NCBI RefSeq assembly: GCF_009916105.1
Contig: NZ_JAAAXQ010000007.1
Coordinates: 1 to 53,306 of the forward strand
Direction: 5' to 3'
Length of the DNA stretch: 53,306 nucleotides
Source: Streptomyces sp. GC420
GTDB taxonomy: Bacteria; Actinomycetota; Actinomycetes; Streptomycetales; Streptomycetaceae
Shown: positions 44,631 through 52,697 of the stretch, one piece after another
How positions within the stretch are numbered: the first letter of the stretch is position 1
Layout: the number at the start of each line of letters is the position of its first letter
Position numbers and translations under genes: made by a program
Notes under the pieces: generated by a model
Seen by the model: the letters and a program-made list of their open reading frames with translations, nothing else
The model's database searches: none
What the model was told of the DNA's origin: nothing

Positions 44631-45445
44631 CGGAGAAGGTCGTCCTCGTCACCGGGGCGGCCCGCGGTCTCGGCCGCGCCACCGCCGTGGCGTGCGCGGC
44701 CGAGGGCGCCGACCTGGTGCTGCTCGACCTCTGTGGCGACCTGCCCGGAGTGCCGTACCCGCTGGGTACGGCCGGGCAGCTGGAGCACACCGCCGCGCTG
44801 TGCCGCGCGGAGGGCGTCGCGGTGCTCACGGCCGAGTGCGACGTACGGGACCTGCGATCGGTGGAGGCGGCGGTCGCGCTGGCCGAGGACCGGTTCGGCC
44901 GGGTCGACGCCGTCGTCAACAACGCGGGCATCGCGGCGCCCTCGGGCAAACCGGCGCACGAGATCGGCGAGGACGAGTGGGCGCTGATGATCGACGTCGA
45001 CCTGTCCGGCGCCTGGCGGGTGATCCGTACGGTCGGCAAGGCGATGAGCGCCCGCCGGTCGGGCAGCATCGTCAACATCGCCTCCACCGCGGGCCTGGTC
45101 GGATACCGGCACTTCGCCGGGTACGTGGCGGCCAAGCACGGACTGGTGGGGCTGACGAAGGCCGCTGCACTCGACTACGCACCCACGAAGGTCCGGGTCA
45201 ACGCCGTCTGCCCCGGCTCGGTGCGCGACGACTCGACGGCGGAGGGCCGGATGCTCGCCGAGATCGCACGGGCGCTCGACGTTCCGGTGAGCGAGCACGA
45301 GCAGACGTTCGTCGAGGCGCAGCCGATGAACGCGCTGATCGAGCCCGAGGACGTCGCCTCCGCCGTGGTCTACCTGGTCTCGGACGACTCCCGGCAGGTG
45401 ACCGGGGCGGTGCTGACCGTCGACGGCGGATTCACGGCCCGCTGA
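44621..45445 (+). CDS. Short-chain dehydrogenase/reductase
   Basis: A 274-aa Rossmann-fold oxidoreductase. NAD(P) motif VTGAARGLGRATAV, NNAG in VVNNAGIAAP, catalytic Ser in IVNIASTAG, and YxxxK in YVAAKHG. Between the first beta-alpha-beta and the DVRD motif it has the extra segment PYPLGTAGQLEHTAALCRAEG, a hallmark of the carveol-dehydrogenase/mycofactocin-associated SDR subgroup; no mycofactocin genes are in the window. I start at the GTG at 44621, 10 nt after GAGGAG; a GTG at 44612 is too close to that site. A likely role is oxidising a hydroxyl of the carrier-bound Thr-like residue or of a P450 product. Confidence 0.88.
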   Translation: MRLTEKVVLVTGAARGLGRATAVACAAEGADLVLLDLCGDLPGVPYPLGTAGQLEHTAALCRAEGVAVLTAECDVRDLRSVEAAVALAEDRFGRVDAVVNNAGIAAPSGKPAHEIGEDEWALMIDVDLSGAWRVIRTVGKAMSARRSGSIVNIASTAGLVGYRHFAGYVAAKHGLVGLTKAAALDYAPTKVRVNAVCPGSVRDDSTAEGRMLAEIARALDVPVSEHEQTFVEAQPMNALIEPEDVASAVVYLVSDDSRQVTGAVLTVDGGFTAR

Positions 45446-45451
45446 AGGACC

Positions 45452-45514
45452 GCCGAGCAGGCGGAGCAGGCCGAACAGGCCGAACAGGCCGAACAGGCCG
45501 AACAGGCCGAACAA
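45452..45514 (+). repeat. Seven tandem 9-bp repeats (GCCGAACAG)
   Basis: Seven units, of which the first two (GCCGAGCAG, GCGGAGCAG) and last (GCCGAACAA) differ by one or two bases. They start 6 bp after the SDR stop codon and are in its frame, where they would read Ala-Glu-Gln repeats. The tract occupies much of the 146-bp space before the A-PCP gene. Confidence 0.8.
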
Positions 45515-45591
45515 CTCGAACGGCCCGACAGGCCGGGTGGCCCGATGAGAACGAACAGGGCGAAAGGCCGAACAGACAGGGGAGGACACCC

Positions 45592-48456
45592 GTGCTGGGT
45601 GCAGAGTGCCATGCGGTCCGCGTCCGGCTCACCGGTCCGCCGGTGTCCGCGCGGACGCTCGACGCCCGCCTGAGCGCCGCCGGGCCCTGGCGGCTGTGGA
45701 CGGACGACGTACCCGCCGGGGCTGCGGAGCCGCTCGCCGCCCGCCGCCGGGAGGCGGAACTGCGCCGGCCGGCGGTCGGCGTGCGATGCGTCCTGCTGCG
45801 GTACGCCGACGGTGAGGCGGACCTGGTGGCCGTGGCGCACCGGGACCGGCTGGACCGGCGCGGACTGGCGCACCTGATCGGCGTACTGACCGGGACCAGG
45901 GCCCCCTCCGCGTGCCCCGAGCCCGCCCCGGGCCGTGCCGGCCGCCCGGCCGAGGGCCCCGCCCCGGACTGGGGCCGGGGCGAGCCCGGCTCGCTCCGGC
46001 ACGGCACTCACCACCTCGACCTGCCCGACGGCGCCGCCGCGGCGCCCGGCGCGGGCCCGGCCCGCCTGCTGGCCGCGCTCGCCCTCACCCTGAGCCGCTA
46101 CGAGGGCCACGGCTCCACGGGTAGCGCGGTCGTCGCGACCGACCGCACCGGAGCACGGGAGATCGCGGTGGAGCCGGCGGCCGCCCTCGGCGCCCTCACC
46201 GCCGCGTGCGAGGGCGCGCCGGCCGGGGCGGACCGTCCCGTAACGGCCGGGCTGATCGAGGACACGGACCCCGGCGGCGGGCCGCTCGGCGACGAGTACC
46301 TGCCCTTCCTCGCCCCCCGCTTCCCGCTGACCTTCGCGCTCGGCCCGCTGCCGGACGGCGGCTCGCGGCTGTGGTGCGGTCACCGGCACAGCCATGTCGC
46401 GCCGGACGCCGCCCGACAGTTCCTCCGGCACCTGGCCCATGTGTACGGGCAGGTGGAGCGCGTGCCGCGGAGCCCGGTCGCCGACGTGGAGCTGCTGGAC
46501 ACCGCGGAGCGGGACAGGGTCGTGCGCCTCGGGCGGTCCGCCCCCGCCCGCTCGTCCGGAGGGTCCGCCCCCGCGCCCGGGCGGGTCACGCTGCCCGAGG
46601 CGTTCCGGCGGGTGGCGGCGGCGACACCCGACGCCGTCGCCGTGTGCGAGGGCGGCATCCGGCTCACCTACCGTGAGCTGGACGAACGGTCCACCCGGTA
46701 CGCGGCCGGCCTGCGGGCCCACGGCGTCCGGGACGGCGACCGGGTGGGCGTCTGCCTGGAGCGGACCGCGGAGCTGGTCGTCACCATGCTCGGCGTGCTC
46801 AAGGCGGGGGCGGCGTACGTACCGGCCGACCCGGCCTATCCGGTGGACCGCCTCGTCTACACGGCGGCGGACGCCGGGCTGGGCGTGGTGGTCACCCGGC
46901 TGCCGGAGTTCCCGCGCGGCGGTGACACCGCCGTGCTCACCCCCGACGAGCTGTCGGCGGAGGAGGACCGGGAGGGCTCAGGGGCACCCGGCACCGCCGC
47001 CCCGCCGTCCCCGGCGACGACGCCGGACGACCCGGCGTACGTCATCTACACCTCGGGCTCCACCGGGCGTCCCAAGGGCGTGGTCGTACCCCACCGCAAC
47101 GTCGTCTCCCTCGTCGAGGCGACCCGCGAGGAGTACCGGCTCGGCACCGGCGACGTGTGGACGCTGTTCCACTCCGGGGCCTTCGACTTCTCGGTGTGGG
47201 AGATCTGGGGCTGTCTGCTGACGGGCGGCCGGCTCGTGGTCGTGCCCTACTTCGTCTCGCGCGATCCCGAGGAGTTCCGCGACCTGCTCGTCGCCGAACG
47301 GGTGACGGTGCTCAGCCAGACCCCTTCCGCCTTCTCGCAGCTGCTCCGGGTCGACCACGGCGGACTCGCCGTCCGCCTCGTGGTGTTCGGCGGTGAACCG
47401 CTGGACAGCAGGATGCTGCTGCCCTGGTTCGACCGCCATCCCGAAGGGGCGTGCCGGATGGTGAACATGTTCGGCATCACCGAGACGACCGTGCACGTCA
47501 CCGCCCAGACCGTGACGCGCGGGCCGGCCCTGGCCGGATCGCGCTCCGTGGGCCGGGCCCTGCCCGGCTGGCACCTGTACGTGACCGACGAGCGCGGCCG
47601 GCCGGTGCCTCCGGGAGTGAGCGGCGAGATCTGCGTCGGCGGCGCGGGAGTGGCCATCGGCTACCTCAACCGGCCGGAACTCACCGGGCAGCGGTTCGTG
47701 CCCGATCCGTACACGGGACCGGACGCCGGTCCGCTCACGGCTCCGTACGCCGGCACCGGCTCGCACACCGGCCGGGGAACGCCTCCTCCCGCGGTCCGGC
47801 GGATGTACCGCAGCGGCGACCTGGGCAGGCTCCTGCCCGACGGGAGGCTGGAACATCTCGGCCGGATCGACAGCCAGGTCAAGATCCGTGGCTTCCGCAT
47901 CGAGCTCGACGAGATCCGTTCCGTCCTCCTGGAGGACCCGGACGTCCGGGCGGCCGCCGTCGTGGTCCGCAGGGACGACCCCGAGGATCCCGCCGCCGCG
48001 AGGCTGGACGCCTACGTCGTGCCGGCCGACGGCGTGGCCGCCGCGGACACGCAGGCGATCCGCAAGCGAGCCGCGGGCATCCTGCCCGAACACATGGTCC
48101 CCGCCACGGTCACGGCCCTCGACACGCTCCCGCTGACGACGAACGGCAAGCTCGACGCCTCCCGCCTGCCGTCCCCGTCCCGTTCCTCGGCTCCGGCGCC
48201 GGCCGGGGCGGAGGCCGGAGAGCCGACCGGGGCGGGCGCGGTCACGGGCCTGGCCGAGGCCCTGCTGGAGATCTGGGCGACAGTGCTGGGCACCCCCGTG
48301 GGCCTGGACGACGACTTCTTCGAGCTGGGCGGCAACTCCCTCTTCGCGGTCCGGATCAGTGCGGCGCTGCGCGCCCGAGGTCTGCCGTCACTGCCGCTGC
48401 GCGACCTCTACCGCACGCCGACGGTCCGGGCGCTGACGAGGGATCGCGAGGCCTGA
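45592..48456 (+). CDS. NRPS: degenerate condensation-like domain - A(Thr-like) - PCP
   Basis: A 954-aa NRPS. The first ~320 residues resemble a shortened condensation domain in which the HHxxxDG site reads AHRDRLDRRG: second His and Gly are lost, so it should be catalytically dead. The adenylation domain (~330-870) is complete (AYVIYTSGSTGRPKGVVVPH, FGGEPLD, FGITETTVH, MYRSGDLGR, NGKLDAS). Its specificity positions read D-F-W-S-V-G-M-V-H-K, close to the threonine code DFWNIGMVHK. The carrier has Ser 916 in FFELGGNSLFAV. It is not a linear part of the assembly line and probably supplies activated Thr (or a derivative) to carriers lacking their own A domain. GTG 45592 has GGGGAGGA 6 nt upstream. 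No MbtH-like protein is present in the window. Confidence 0.88.
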   Translation: MLGAECHAVRVRLTGPPVSARTLDARLSAAGPWRLWTDDVPAGAAEPLAARRREAELRRPAVGVRCVLLRYADGEADLVAVAHRDRLDRRGLAHLIGVLTGTRAPSACPEPAPGRAGRPAEGPAPDWGRGEPGSLRHGTHHLDLPDGAAAAPGAGPARLLAALALTLSRYEGHGSTGSAVVATDRTGAREIAVEPAAALGALTAACEGAPAGADRPVTAGLIEDTDPGGGPLGDEYLPFLAPRFPLTFALGPLPDGGSRLWCGHRHSHVAPDAARQFLRHLAHVYGQVERVPRSPVADVELLDTAERDRVVRLGRSAPARSSGGSAPAPGRVTLPEAFRRVAAATPDAVAVCEGGIRLTYRELDERSTRYAAGLRAHGVRDGDRVGVCLERTAELVVTMLGVLKAGAAYVPADPAYPVDRLVYTAADAGLGVVVTRLPEFPRGGDTAVLTPDELSAEEDREGSGAPGTAAPPSPATTPDDPAYVIYTSGSTGRPKGVVVPHRNVVSLVEATREEYRLGTGDVWTLFHSGAFDFSVWEIWGCLLTGGRLVVVPYFVSRDPEEFRDLLVAERVTVLSQTPSAFSQLLRVDHGGLAVRLVVFGGEPLDSRMLLPWFDRHPEGACRMVNMFGITETTVHVTAQTVTRGPALAGSRSVGRALPGWHLYVTDERGRPVPPGVSGEICVGGAGVAIGYLNRPELTGQRFVPDPYTGPDAGPLTAPYAGTGSHTGRGTPPPAVRRMYRSGDLGRLLPDGRLEHLGRIDSQVKIRGFRIELDEIRSVLLEDPDVRAAAVVVRRDDPEDPAAARLDAYVVPADGVAAADTQAIRKRAAGILPEHMVPATVTALDTLPLTTNGKLDASRLPSPSRSSAPAPAGAEAGEPTGAGAVTGLAEALLEIWATVLGTPVGLDDDFFELGGNSLFAVRISAALRARGLPSLPLRDLYRTPTVRALTRDREA

Positions 48457-48537
48457 GCGCGGCGGCGGCCGGTGGCGCGGGGCGGCCGGCGGGCGGTCCG
48501 GTCGGCGCCGGCGCGGAAAGGCGCGTCCCGGGCCGGG

Positions 48538-49929
48538 TCATCCCTCGGTGCACCGGACCACTGCGTCCAGCACCCGGTCCGTGTCCGCCTCGGTGGTGCG
48601 CCAGTTGCTGAAGGCGGCGCGCAGCCCGTGCCGGCCGTCGAAGAACGTCGGAGTCACGAACGCCTCGCCGGAGGCGGCGATGGCGCGGCCCGCCGCGTGG
48701 ACGCGTTCCCACGTCGGATTGCCGGCGAGCGTGAAGCAGACGACGTTGAGCCGGACGGGTGCCAGGAGCCGCAGGTGGGGCGCGGCCTCGATCCGCTCGC
48801 CCAGGCGCCGGGCGAGAGCCGCGTTGCGCTCGACGATCTCGCGGTGCCCGTCCGCGCCGTACGCCGTGAGGGAGAACCAGGCGGCGAGCGCGCGCAGGCG
48901 GCGGGAGTTCTCCGGGGTGAGGTGGAGGAAGTCCGGGTCGCCCGTCGGCATGCCGAGGTACGGCGAGGAGTTGTGGAACACCCGTACCTGGAGGTCCTGG
49001 CGCCGGGTGAACTGCACGGCCGCGTCGTAGGGGACGTTGAGCCACTTGTGCAGGTCGACGCAGACGGAGTCGGCGGCGTCAAGGCCCTCGGTGAGGTGCG
49101 CGTACGAGGGGGAGAGCGCGGCGAAGCCGCCGAAGGCCGCGTCCACGTGCAGCCAGAAGCCGTACCGCTCCTTGAGCGCGGCGATGGCGCGCAGGTCGTC
49201 GAAGTCGACGGTGTTCACGGTCCCGGCGTTGGCCACGACGATCGCCGGGCGGCCGTCGAGTTCGTGGAGCGCGGCGGCGAGCGCCCCGACGTCGACCGCC
49301 TCCCGCCCGCCGGGAAGGACGGGAACCGTGCGCAGGCTGTCCCGGCCGATGCCGAGCACGGACATCGCCTTGGGGATGCTGGAGTGCGGGCTGCCGGACA
49401 GCACCCGCACCGGGCCGAGGGCGGCGGTCCCCTGCCGGGACACGGACACGCCCCGCCGCTCTCCGAGCCATTCGCGGGCGACGGCGAGACCGACGGTGTT
49501 GGAGACGGTGGCGCCGGTGACGAAGGCGCCGCTGTGGGCGTCGCTCAGTCCGAAGAGTCCGCGCAGCCACCGGACGGTCTCGCGCTCGAGCGCCGTCGCC
49601 GAGGAGTCGCCACCGCCGGAGACGTTCTGGTCGAAGGTGCTGGTCAGCCAGTCCCCGATGAGCGCCGCGGGGGTGGCGCCGCCGGTGACGAAGCCGAGGT
49701 AACGGGGGCCCGCGGAGGCCGAGAAGCCCGGCGCCCAGCGCTCGGCGAAGCGCGCCAGGGCGCCCCGGGCGCCGGTGCCGGTGACCGGGACGGGGTTGGC
49801 CGCGGGCGGCCCCGCGAGCCGTGCCACCGGCCGGTCGGCCAGGCCTTCCAGCTCGCGGGCGGCGAACTCCTGGGCCGACCGGAGCAGTTCGGGGAGACGG
49901 GAGAGATCGTCGGCGAGTGTGTCGTGCAT
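48538..49929 (-). CDS. PLP-dependent group II amino acid decarboxylase
   Basis: A 463-aa fold-type I decarboxylase of the DDC/GAD group. Motifs: SGGGDSSATALERETVRWL, FVTGATVSNTVGLAVA, the substrate/PLP His in GSPHSSIPKAM, Asp in WLHVDAAFGGFAAL, and the PLP Lys in DLHKWLNVPYD. It would convert an L-amino acid (aromatic or other; not predictable here) to an amine plus CO2. ATG 49929; the frame continues upstream through the promoter of the divergent gene and is excluded. It faces the last NRPS gene across 81 bp and is divergent from a MocR regulator, which probably controls it. It may supply an amine to the cluster or lie just outside it. Confidence 0.88.
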   Translation of the reverse strand: MHDTLADDLSRLPELLRSAQEFAARELEGLADRPVARLAGPPAANPVPVTGTGARGALARFAERWAPGFSASAGPRYLGFVTGGATPAALIGDWLTSTFDQNVSGGGDSSATALERETVRWLRGLFGLSDAHSGAFVTGATVSNTVGLAVAREWLGERRGVSVSRQGTAALGPVRVLSGSPHSSIPKAMSVLGIGRDSLRTVPVLPGGREAVDVGALAAALHELDGRPAIVVANAGTVNTVDFDDLRAIAALKERYGFWLHVDAAFGGFAALSPSYAHLTEGLDAADSVCVDLHKWLNVPYDAAVQFTRRQDLQVRVFHNSSPYLGMPTGDPDFLHLTPENSRRLRALAAWFSLTAYGADGHREIVERNAALARRLGERIEAAPHLRLLAPVRLNVVCFTLAGNPTWERVHAAGRAIAASGEAFVTPTFFDGRHGLRAAFSNWRTTEADTDRVLDAVVRCTEG

Positions 49930-49964
49930 GAGCGGCAGCGTAGGCAGGCCCCCCTGGAAGTTCC

Positions 49965-49990
49965 TGGTCCAATTGCGGGAAACTGGACCA
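49965..49990. promoter_or_regulatory. Inverted repeat TGGTCCA-N12-TGGACCA in the decarboxylase/MocR gap
   Basis: Two perfect 7-bp arms lie in the 61-bp space between the divergent starts (49929 and 49991); each is also part of a CTGGnCCAAT direct repeat. MocR-family regulators commonly bind such paired TGGTCCA/TGGACCA boxes in divergent promoters. The right arm abuts the MocR ATG, so its mRNA is probably leaderless or very short-leadered. Confidence 0.55.
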
Positions 49991-51403
49991 ATGCAGCAAC
50001 CGGTGCAGGGAACCCTGGGGGCTCGCGGTTTCGCCGCGGGGCTCGGCGAGTGGCGCCGCAAGGACGGGCCGCTGGCGCGGTCCTTCGCCGCGGCCGTACG
50101 GGAAGCGGTGACCGACGGCCGCATCCCGGCCGGCACCCGGCTCCCCTCGGAGCGCGAACTCGCCCGCGAGCTGCGCGTCAGCCGCGGCACCGTCGTCGCG
50201 GCCCTGACCGCGCTGCGGGACGAGGGCTGGCTGCGCACCCGGCAGGGCAGTGGCAGCGCCGTGTGCCTGCCGCCGCGGCTCATCGAGCGCCTCGCGCCGT
50301 GGTCGCAGGACCAGGGCGGTGCCGGGGGCGCGGACCTGGACCTGACTCTCGCGGTCACGGCGGCGCCCCACGCCGCCTACCTCGCGGCGCTGCGCCGGGC
50401 CACCGGCCGCAGCGCGCCGCTGCTCGCCGACTCGGGGACGGCGACGGCCGGCCTGCCGCGGCTGCGTGAACTGATCGCGGAGCGCTACACACGCTCCGGC
50501 CTGGCGACCCGGCCCGAGCAGATCCTCGTCACCTCCGGCGCGCAGGCGGCACTCACGCTGCTCGCGGAACAGCTGCACACCGACCGCGGGAGACCGGTCC
50601 TGGTGGAGAGCCCGACATACCCCGGTGCGCCCGCGGTTCTGCGCCGCCGCGCCCGGATGGTCACGGTCCCGGTGACGTCCCGGGACGGCTGGGACACCGA
50701 ACGGCTCGCCGGGACCGTACGGGCGAGCGGCGCCCGGCTCGCCTACCTGATACCCGACTTCCACAATCCCACCGGCGCGCTCATGCCCGGCGGGACCAGG
50801 GCGGAGGTCGCCGCCGTCGCCGAGCGGCACGGGCTGACCGTCGTCGCCGACGAGACCATGCGCGCGCTCGACCTGCGGACCCCGCCCGAGGAGGTGCCTC
50901 ACCTCTCCGGCAGCCGGGTCGTCCAGATCGGTTCGATGAGCAAGGTGCTGTGGAGCGGTCTGCGCACGGGCTGGATCCGGGCGGGCGCCGGCCTGGTACG
51001 GGAGCTGCTGCGCAACCCGCTGCAGGGGCAGCTGTCGGCGGCGCCGCTGGAGCAGTTGATCGCCGCCGAGCTGCTCGAGGACGGCCTGGACGCGGTGATC
51101 GCGGACCGTCGTGACCGGCTGCGGGCGCAGCGCGACCACCTGGTGCGGCTGCTCGCGGGGACGGAGTGGACGTTCACCGTGCCCGACGGCGGGCTGACGC
51201 TGTGGATTCACCTCGGCCGGGGCGTGACCGCCACGGAACTCGCCGCGAGAGTGGCACGGCGCGGGCTCGCGGTGTCGCCGGGGCCGGTGTTCGCGGCCGA
51301 CCGGACGACCCTTGCGCACTATCTGCGGCTTCCCTTCACGGCCGAGTCGGACACGCTGACCAGGGCGGTGGGGCTGCTGCGCGAGCTGGAACCGCGGCCG
51401 TAG
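49991..51403 (+). CDS. MocR/GabR-type transcriptional regulator (GntR HTH + aminotransferase-like domain)
   Basis: A 470-aa regulator. Residues ~25-95 are a GntR winged helix (FAAAVREAVTDGRIPAGTRL, SERELARELRVSRGTVV, LRTRQGSGSAV). Residues ~120-465 have the fold-type I aminotransferase layout with the PLP Lys in QIGSMSKVLWSGLRTGW and Asn/Asp sites in IPDFHNPTGALMPGG and VVADETMRALD. MocR proteins bind PLP, and usually an amino acid or amine, to control a divergent gene; here that is the PLP decarboxylase. The ATG at 49991 directly follows an inverted repeat. It may sense the decarboxylase substrate or product. Confidence 0.9.
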   Translation: MQQPVQGTLGARGFAAGLGEWRRKDGPLARSFAAAVREAVTDGRIPAGTRLPSERELARELRVSRGTVVAALTALRDEGWLRTRQGSGSAVCLPPRLIERLAPWSQDQGGAGGADLDLTLAVTAAPHAAYLAALRRATGRSAPLLADSGTATAGLPRLRELIAERYTRSGLATRPEQILVTSGAQAALTLLAEQLHTDRGRPVLVESPTYPGAPAVLRRRARMVTVPVTSRDGWDTERLAGTVRASGARLAYLIPDFHNPTGALMPGGTRAEVAAVAERHGLTVVADETMRALDLRTPPEEVPHLSGSRVVQIGSMSKVLWSGLRTGWIRAGAGLVRELLRNPLQGQLSAAPLEQLIAAELLEDGLDAVIADRRDRLRAQRDHLVRLLAGTEWTFTVPDGGLTLWIHLGRGVTATELAARVARRGLAVSPGPVFAADRTTLAHYLRLPFTAESDTLTRAVGLLRELEPRP

Positions 51404-51783
51404 CCGCCGGCGTCACAGTGGTCGTGGCATTCCGGCCCGGCGCCGTCCGGCCCGGCGCGGGGTGCCGGCCGCTGGGTGCCGGTGCCGGTGCCGGCCGTCC
51501 GGTCCCAGGGACTTCCCAGCGACTTCCAAGAATGGTGGGGGAGGCTGAGCGCCGTCCGGAGCGGTAGCCGGGGGAGGCTGCGGGTCAGGACGCCGGGGGC
51601 CGCGCCCAGGGGGGCGTGCGGGCGAAGGCGACGACACCGGTCGTGGCGCGTCGCGACTCGTCCGCGCGTTGGGCGCCGCCCCCCGGCAGGCATGCGGTGT
51701 GGGGAGCGGTGACCCGGCGACCCGCGGCCGGGGCGGAGGCGCGGCCGGACAGGGGCCGCAGAGGGAACCTTCCGCACCCGGTG
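51404..51783. other. Gene-free GC-rich gap between convergent genes
   Basis: About 380 bp between the MocR gene and the end of the AlkB-like gene. Several open frames exist but all are Arg/Pro/Gly-rich composition artefacts without ribosome sites. I see no gene or clear terminator. Confidence 0.45.
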
Positions 51784-52413
51784 TCAGCGCACACCGCGGG
51801 GCCGGAACTGGACGCTGATGCGCGGGCCCGCGGGGCGGTTGGTCTTGGGGACCGCGTGGTCGTACGTGCGCTGGCAGGTGCCGCCCATGACGATCAGGTC
51901 GCCGTGGCCGAGGAGGCGCCGGGCGGTGGGGCCGTGGCCCTGGCGGGGCCGTAGGAGGAGGGCCCGGGTTTCGCCGACGGAGAGGATGGCGACCATGGTG
52001 TTCTCGGTACGGCCGCGGCCGATTCGGTCCCCGTGCCAGGCGACGCTGTCCCGGCCGTCGCGGTAGTAGCACAGGCCCGCCGTGGCGAAGGGTTCGCCGA
52101 GCTCGGGGCGGTAGTGCTCGGTGAGGGCGTCCCTGGCCTCGGTGAGGACGGGGTGGGGGAGCGGGGCGTTCTCGTCGTAGTGGGCGAGCAGCCTGGGGAC
52201 GTCGACCTCGCGTTCGTACATCCGGCGGCGTTCCGCACGCCAGGGCACGGTGGCGGCGAGGTGTTCGAACAGTGTGTCGGCCCCGGTGAGCCACGCGGGG
52301 AGGAAGTCGATCCAGGCGCCCTGCCCCAGGTCCGTGCGTCGCACCCCGCGCAGCGGGCCCAGACCGATCGGCCCGGCCCCGCCGAAGAGCGTGCCCTGGA
52401 GGTGGAAGGACAT
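51784..52413 (-). CDS. AlkB-like 2-oxoglutarate/Fe(II) dioxygenase
   Basis: A 209-aa dioxygenase of the AlkB family. The metal triad is His and Asp in VAWHGDRIG and His in RTYDHAVPK; the 2-oxoglutarate Arg is in PRISVQFRPRG. YYRDGRDSVAWHGD is the typical AlkB lead-in. AlkB proteins oxidatively remove alkyl groups from DNA or RNA bases (1-methyladenine, 3-methylcytosine); a tailoring role is possible but the motif pattern is that of repair enzymes. I start at the ATG at 52413 (MSFHLQGTLF); an in-frame GTG at 52431 is an alternative and lies just after a TAATAGT patch, which could mean a leaderless message. It is not obviously part of the gene cluster. Confidence 0.88.
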   Translation of the reverse strand: MSFHLQGTLFGGAGPIGLGPLRGVRRTDLGQGAWIDFLPAWLTGADTLFEHLAATVPWRAERRRMYEREVDVPRLLAHYDENAPLPHPVLTEARDALTEHYRPELGEPFATAGLCYYRDGRDSVAWHGDRIGRGRTENTMVAILSVGETRALLLRPRQGHGPTARRLLGHGDLIVMGGTCQRTYDHAVPKTNRPAGPRISVQFRPRGVR

Positions 52414-52433
52414 GCAGCCATCGTACGCCACTA

Positions 52434-52493
52434 TTAGAACAAGTGCTCGACGGCGTTCCCGTTGGTCTCGTCGGCGGGCTTCTCACCGGACAT
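52434..52493 (-). CDS. Possible 19-aa leader-type ORF upstream of the AlkB-like gene
   Basis: On the minus strand, an ATG at 52493 opens a 19-codon frame (MSGEKPADETNGNAVEHLF) ending TAA at 52434, 20 bp before the AlkB-like start. GGGG lies 9 nt upstream, within the hairpin's 3' arm. It could be a small protein, a leader peptide or chance. The low-GC stop context is unusual here. Low confidence. Confidence 0.25.
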   Translation of the reverse strand: MSGEKPADETNGNAVEHLF

Positions 52494-52502
52494 GACAAAG
52501 AA

Positions 52503-52532
52503 CCCCGGTCGCTCACCTCTGGGCGACCGGGG
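52503..52532. terminator. Perfect 10-bp hairpin (CCCCGGTCGC / GCGACCGGGG)
   Basis: Ten perfectly paired bases with a 10-nt loop. On the minus strand it is followed by TTCTTTGTC, like a rho-independent terminator; on the plus strand by CTCCCC, so it is directional to the left. No leftward gene is known to end here (the next to the right is rightward), so it may attenuate a leftward transcript into the AlkB-like gene. Confidence 0.55.
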
Positions 52533-52697
52533 CTCCCCACCCCAATGTGTCCGGATCCGGCCGCAGCCGCGTCACTCCCCCGAGTGTGCGGTTCGCACTC
52601 CGCGCGCCGTTACGGCCGGTTCCGATGCACTGATCAAAACAGCCCCCGCCAACCGATCGCTAACATGAGGCCAACGGTCCAGTCGGGAGGCGTGGGA

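Noticed and set aside
45452..45514. CRISPR-like repeat array
   Set aside because: The 9-bp units abut without spacers; a minisatellite, with no cas genes in the window.
52462..52668. Small plus-strand ORF between the AlkB-like and SARP genes
   Set aside because: It runs through the perfect hairpin and has no ribosome site; more likely regulatory sequence.
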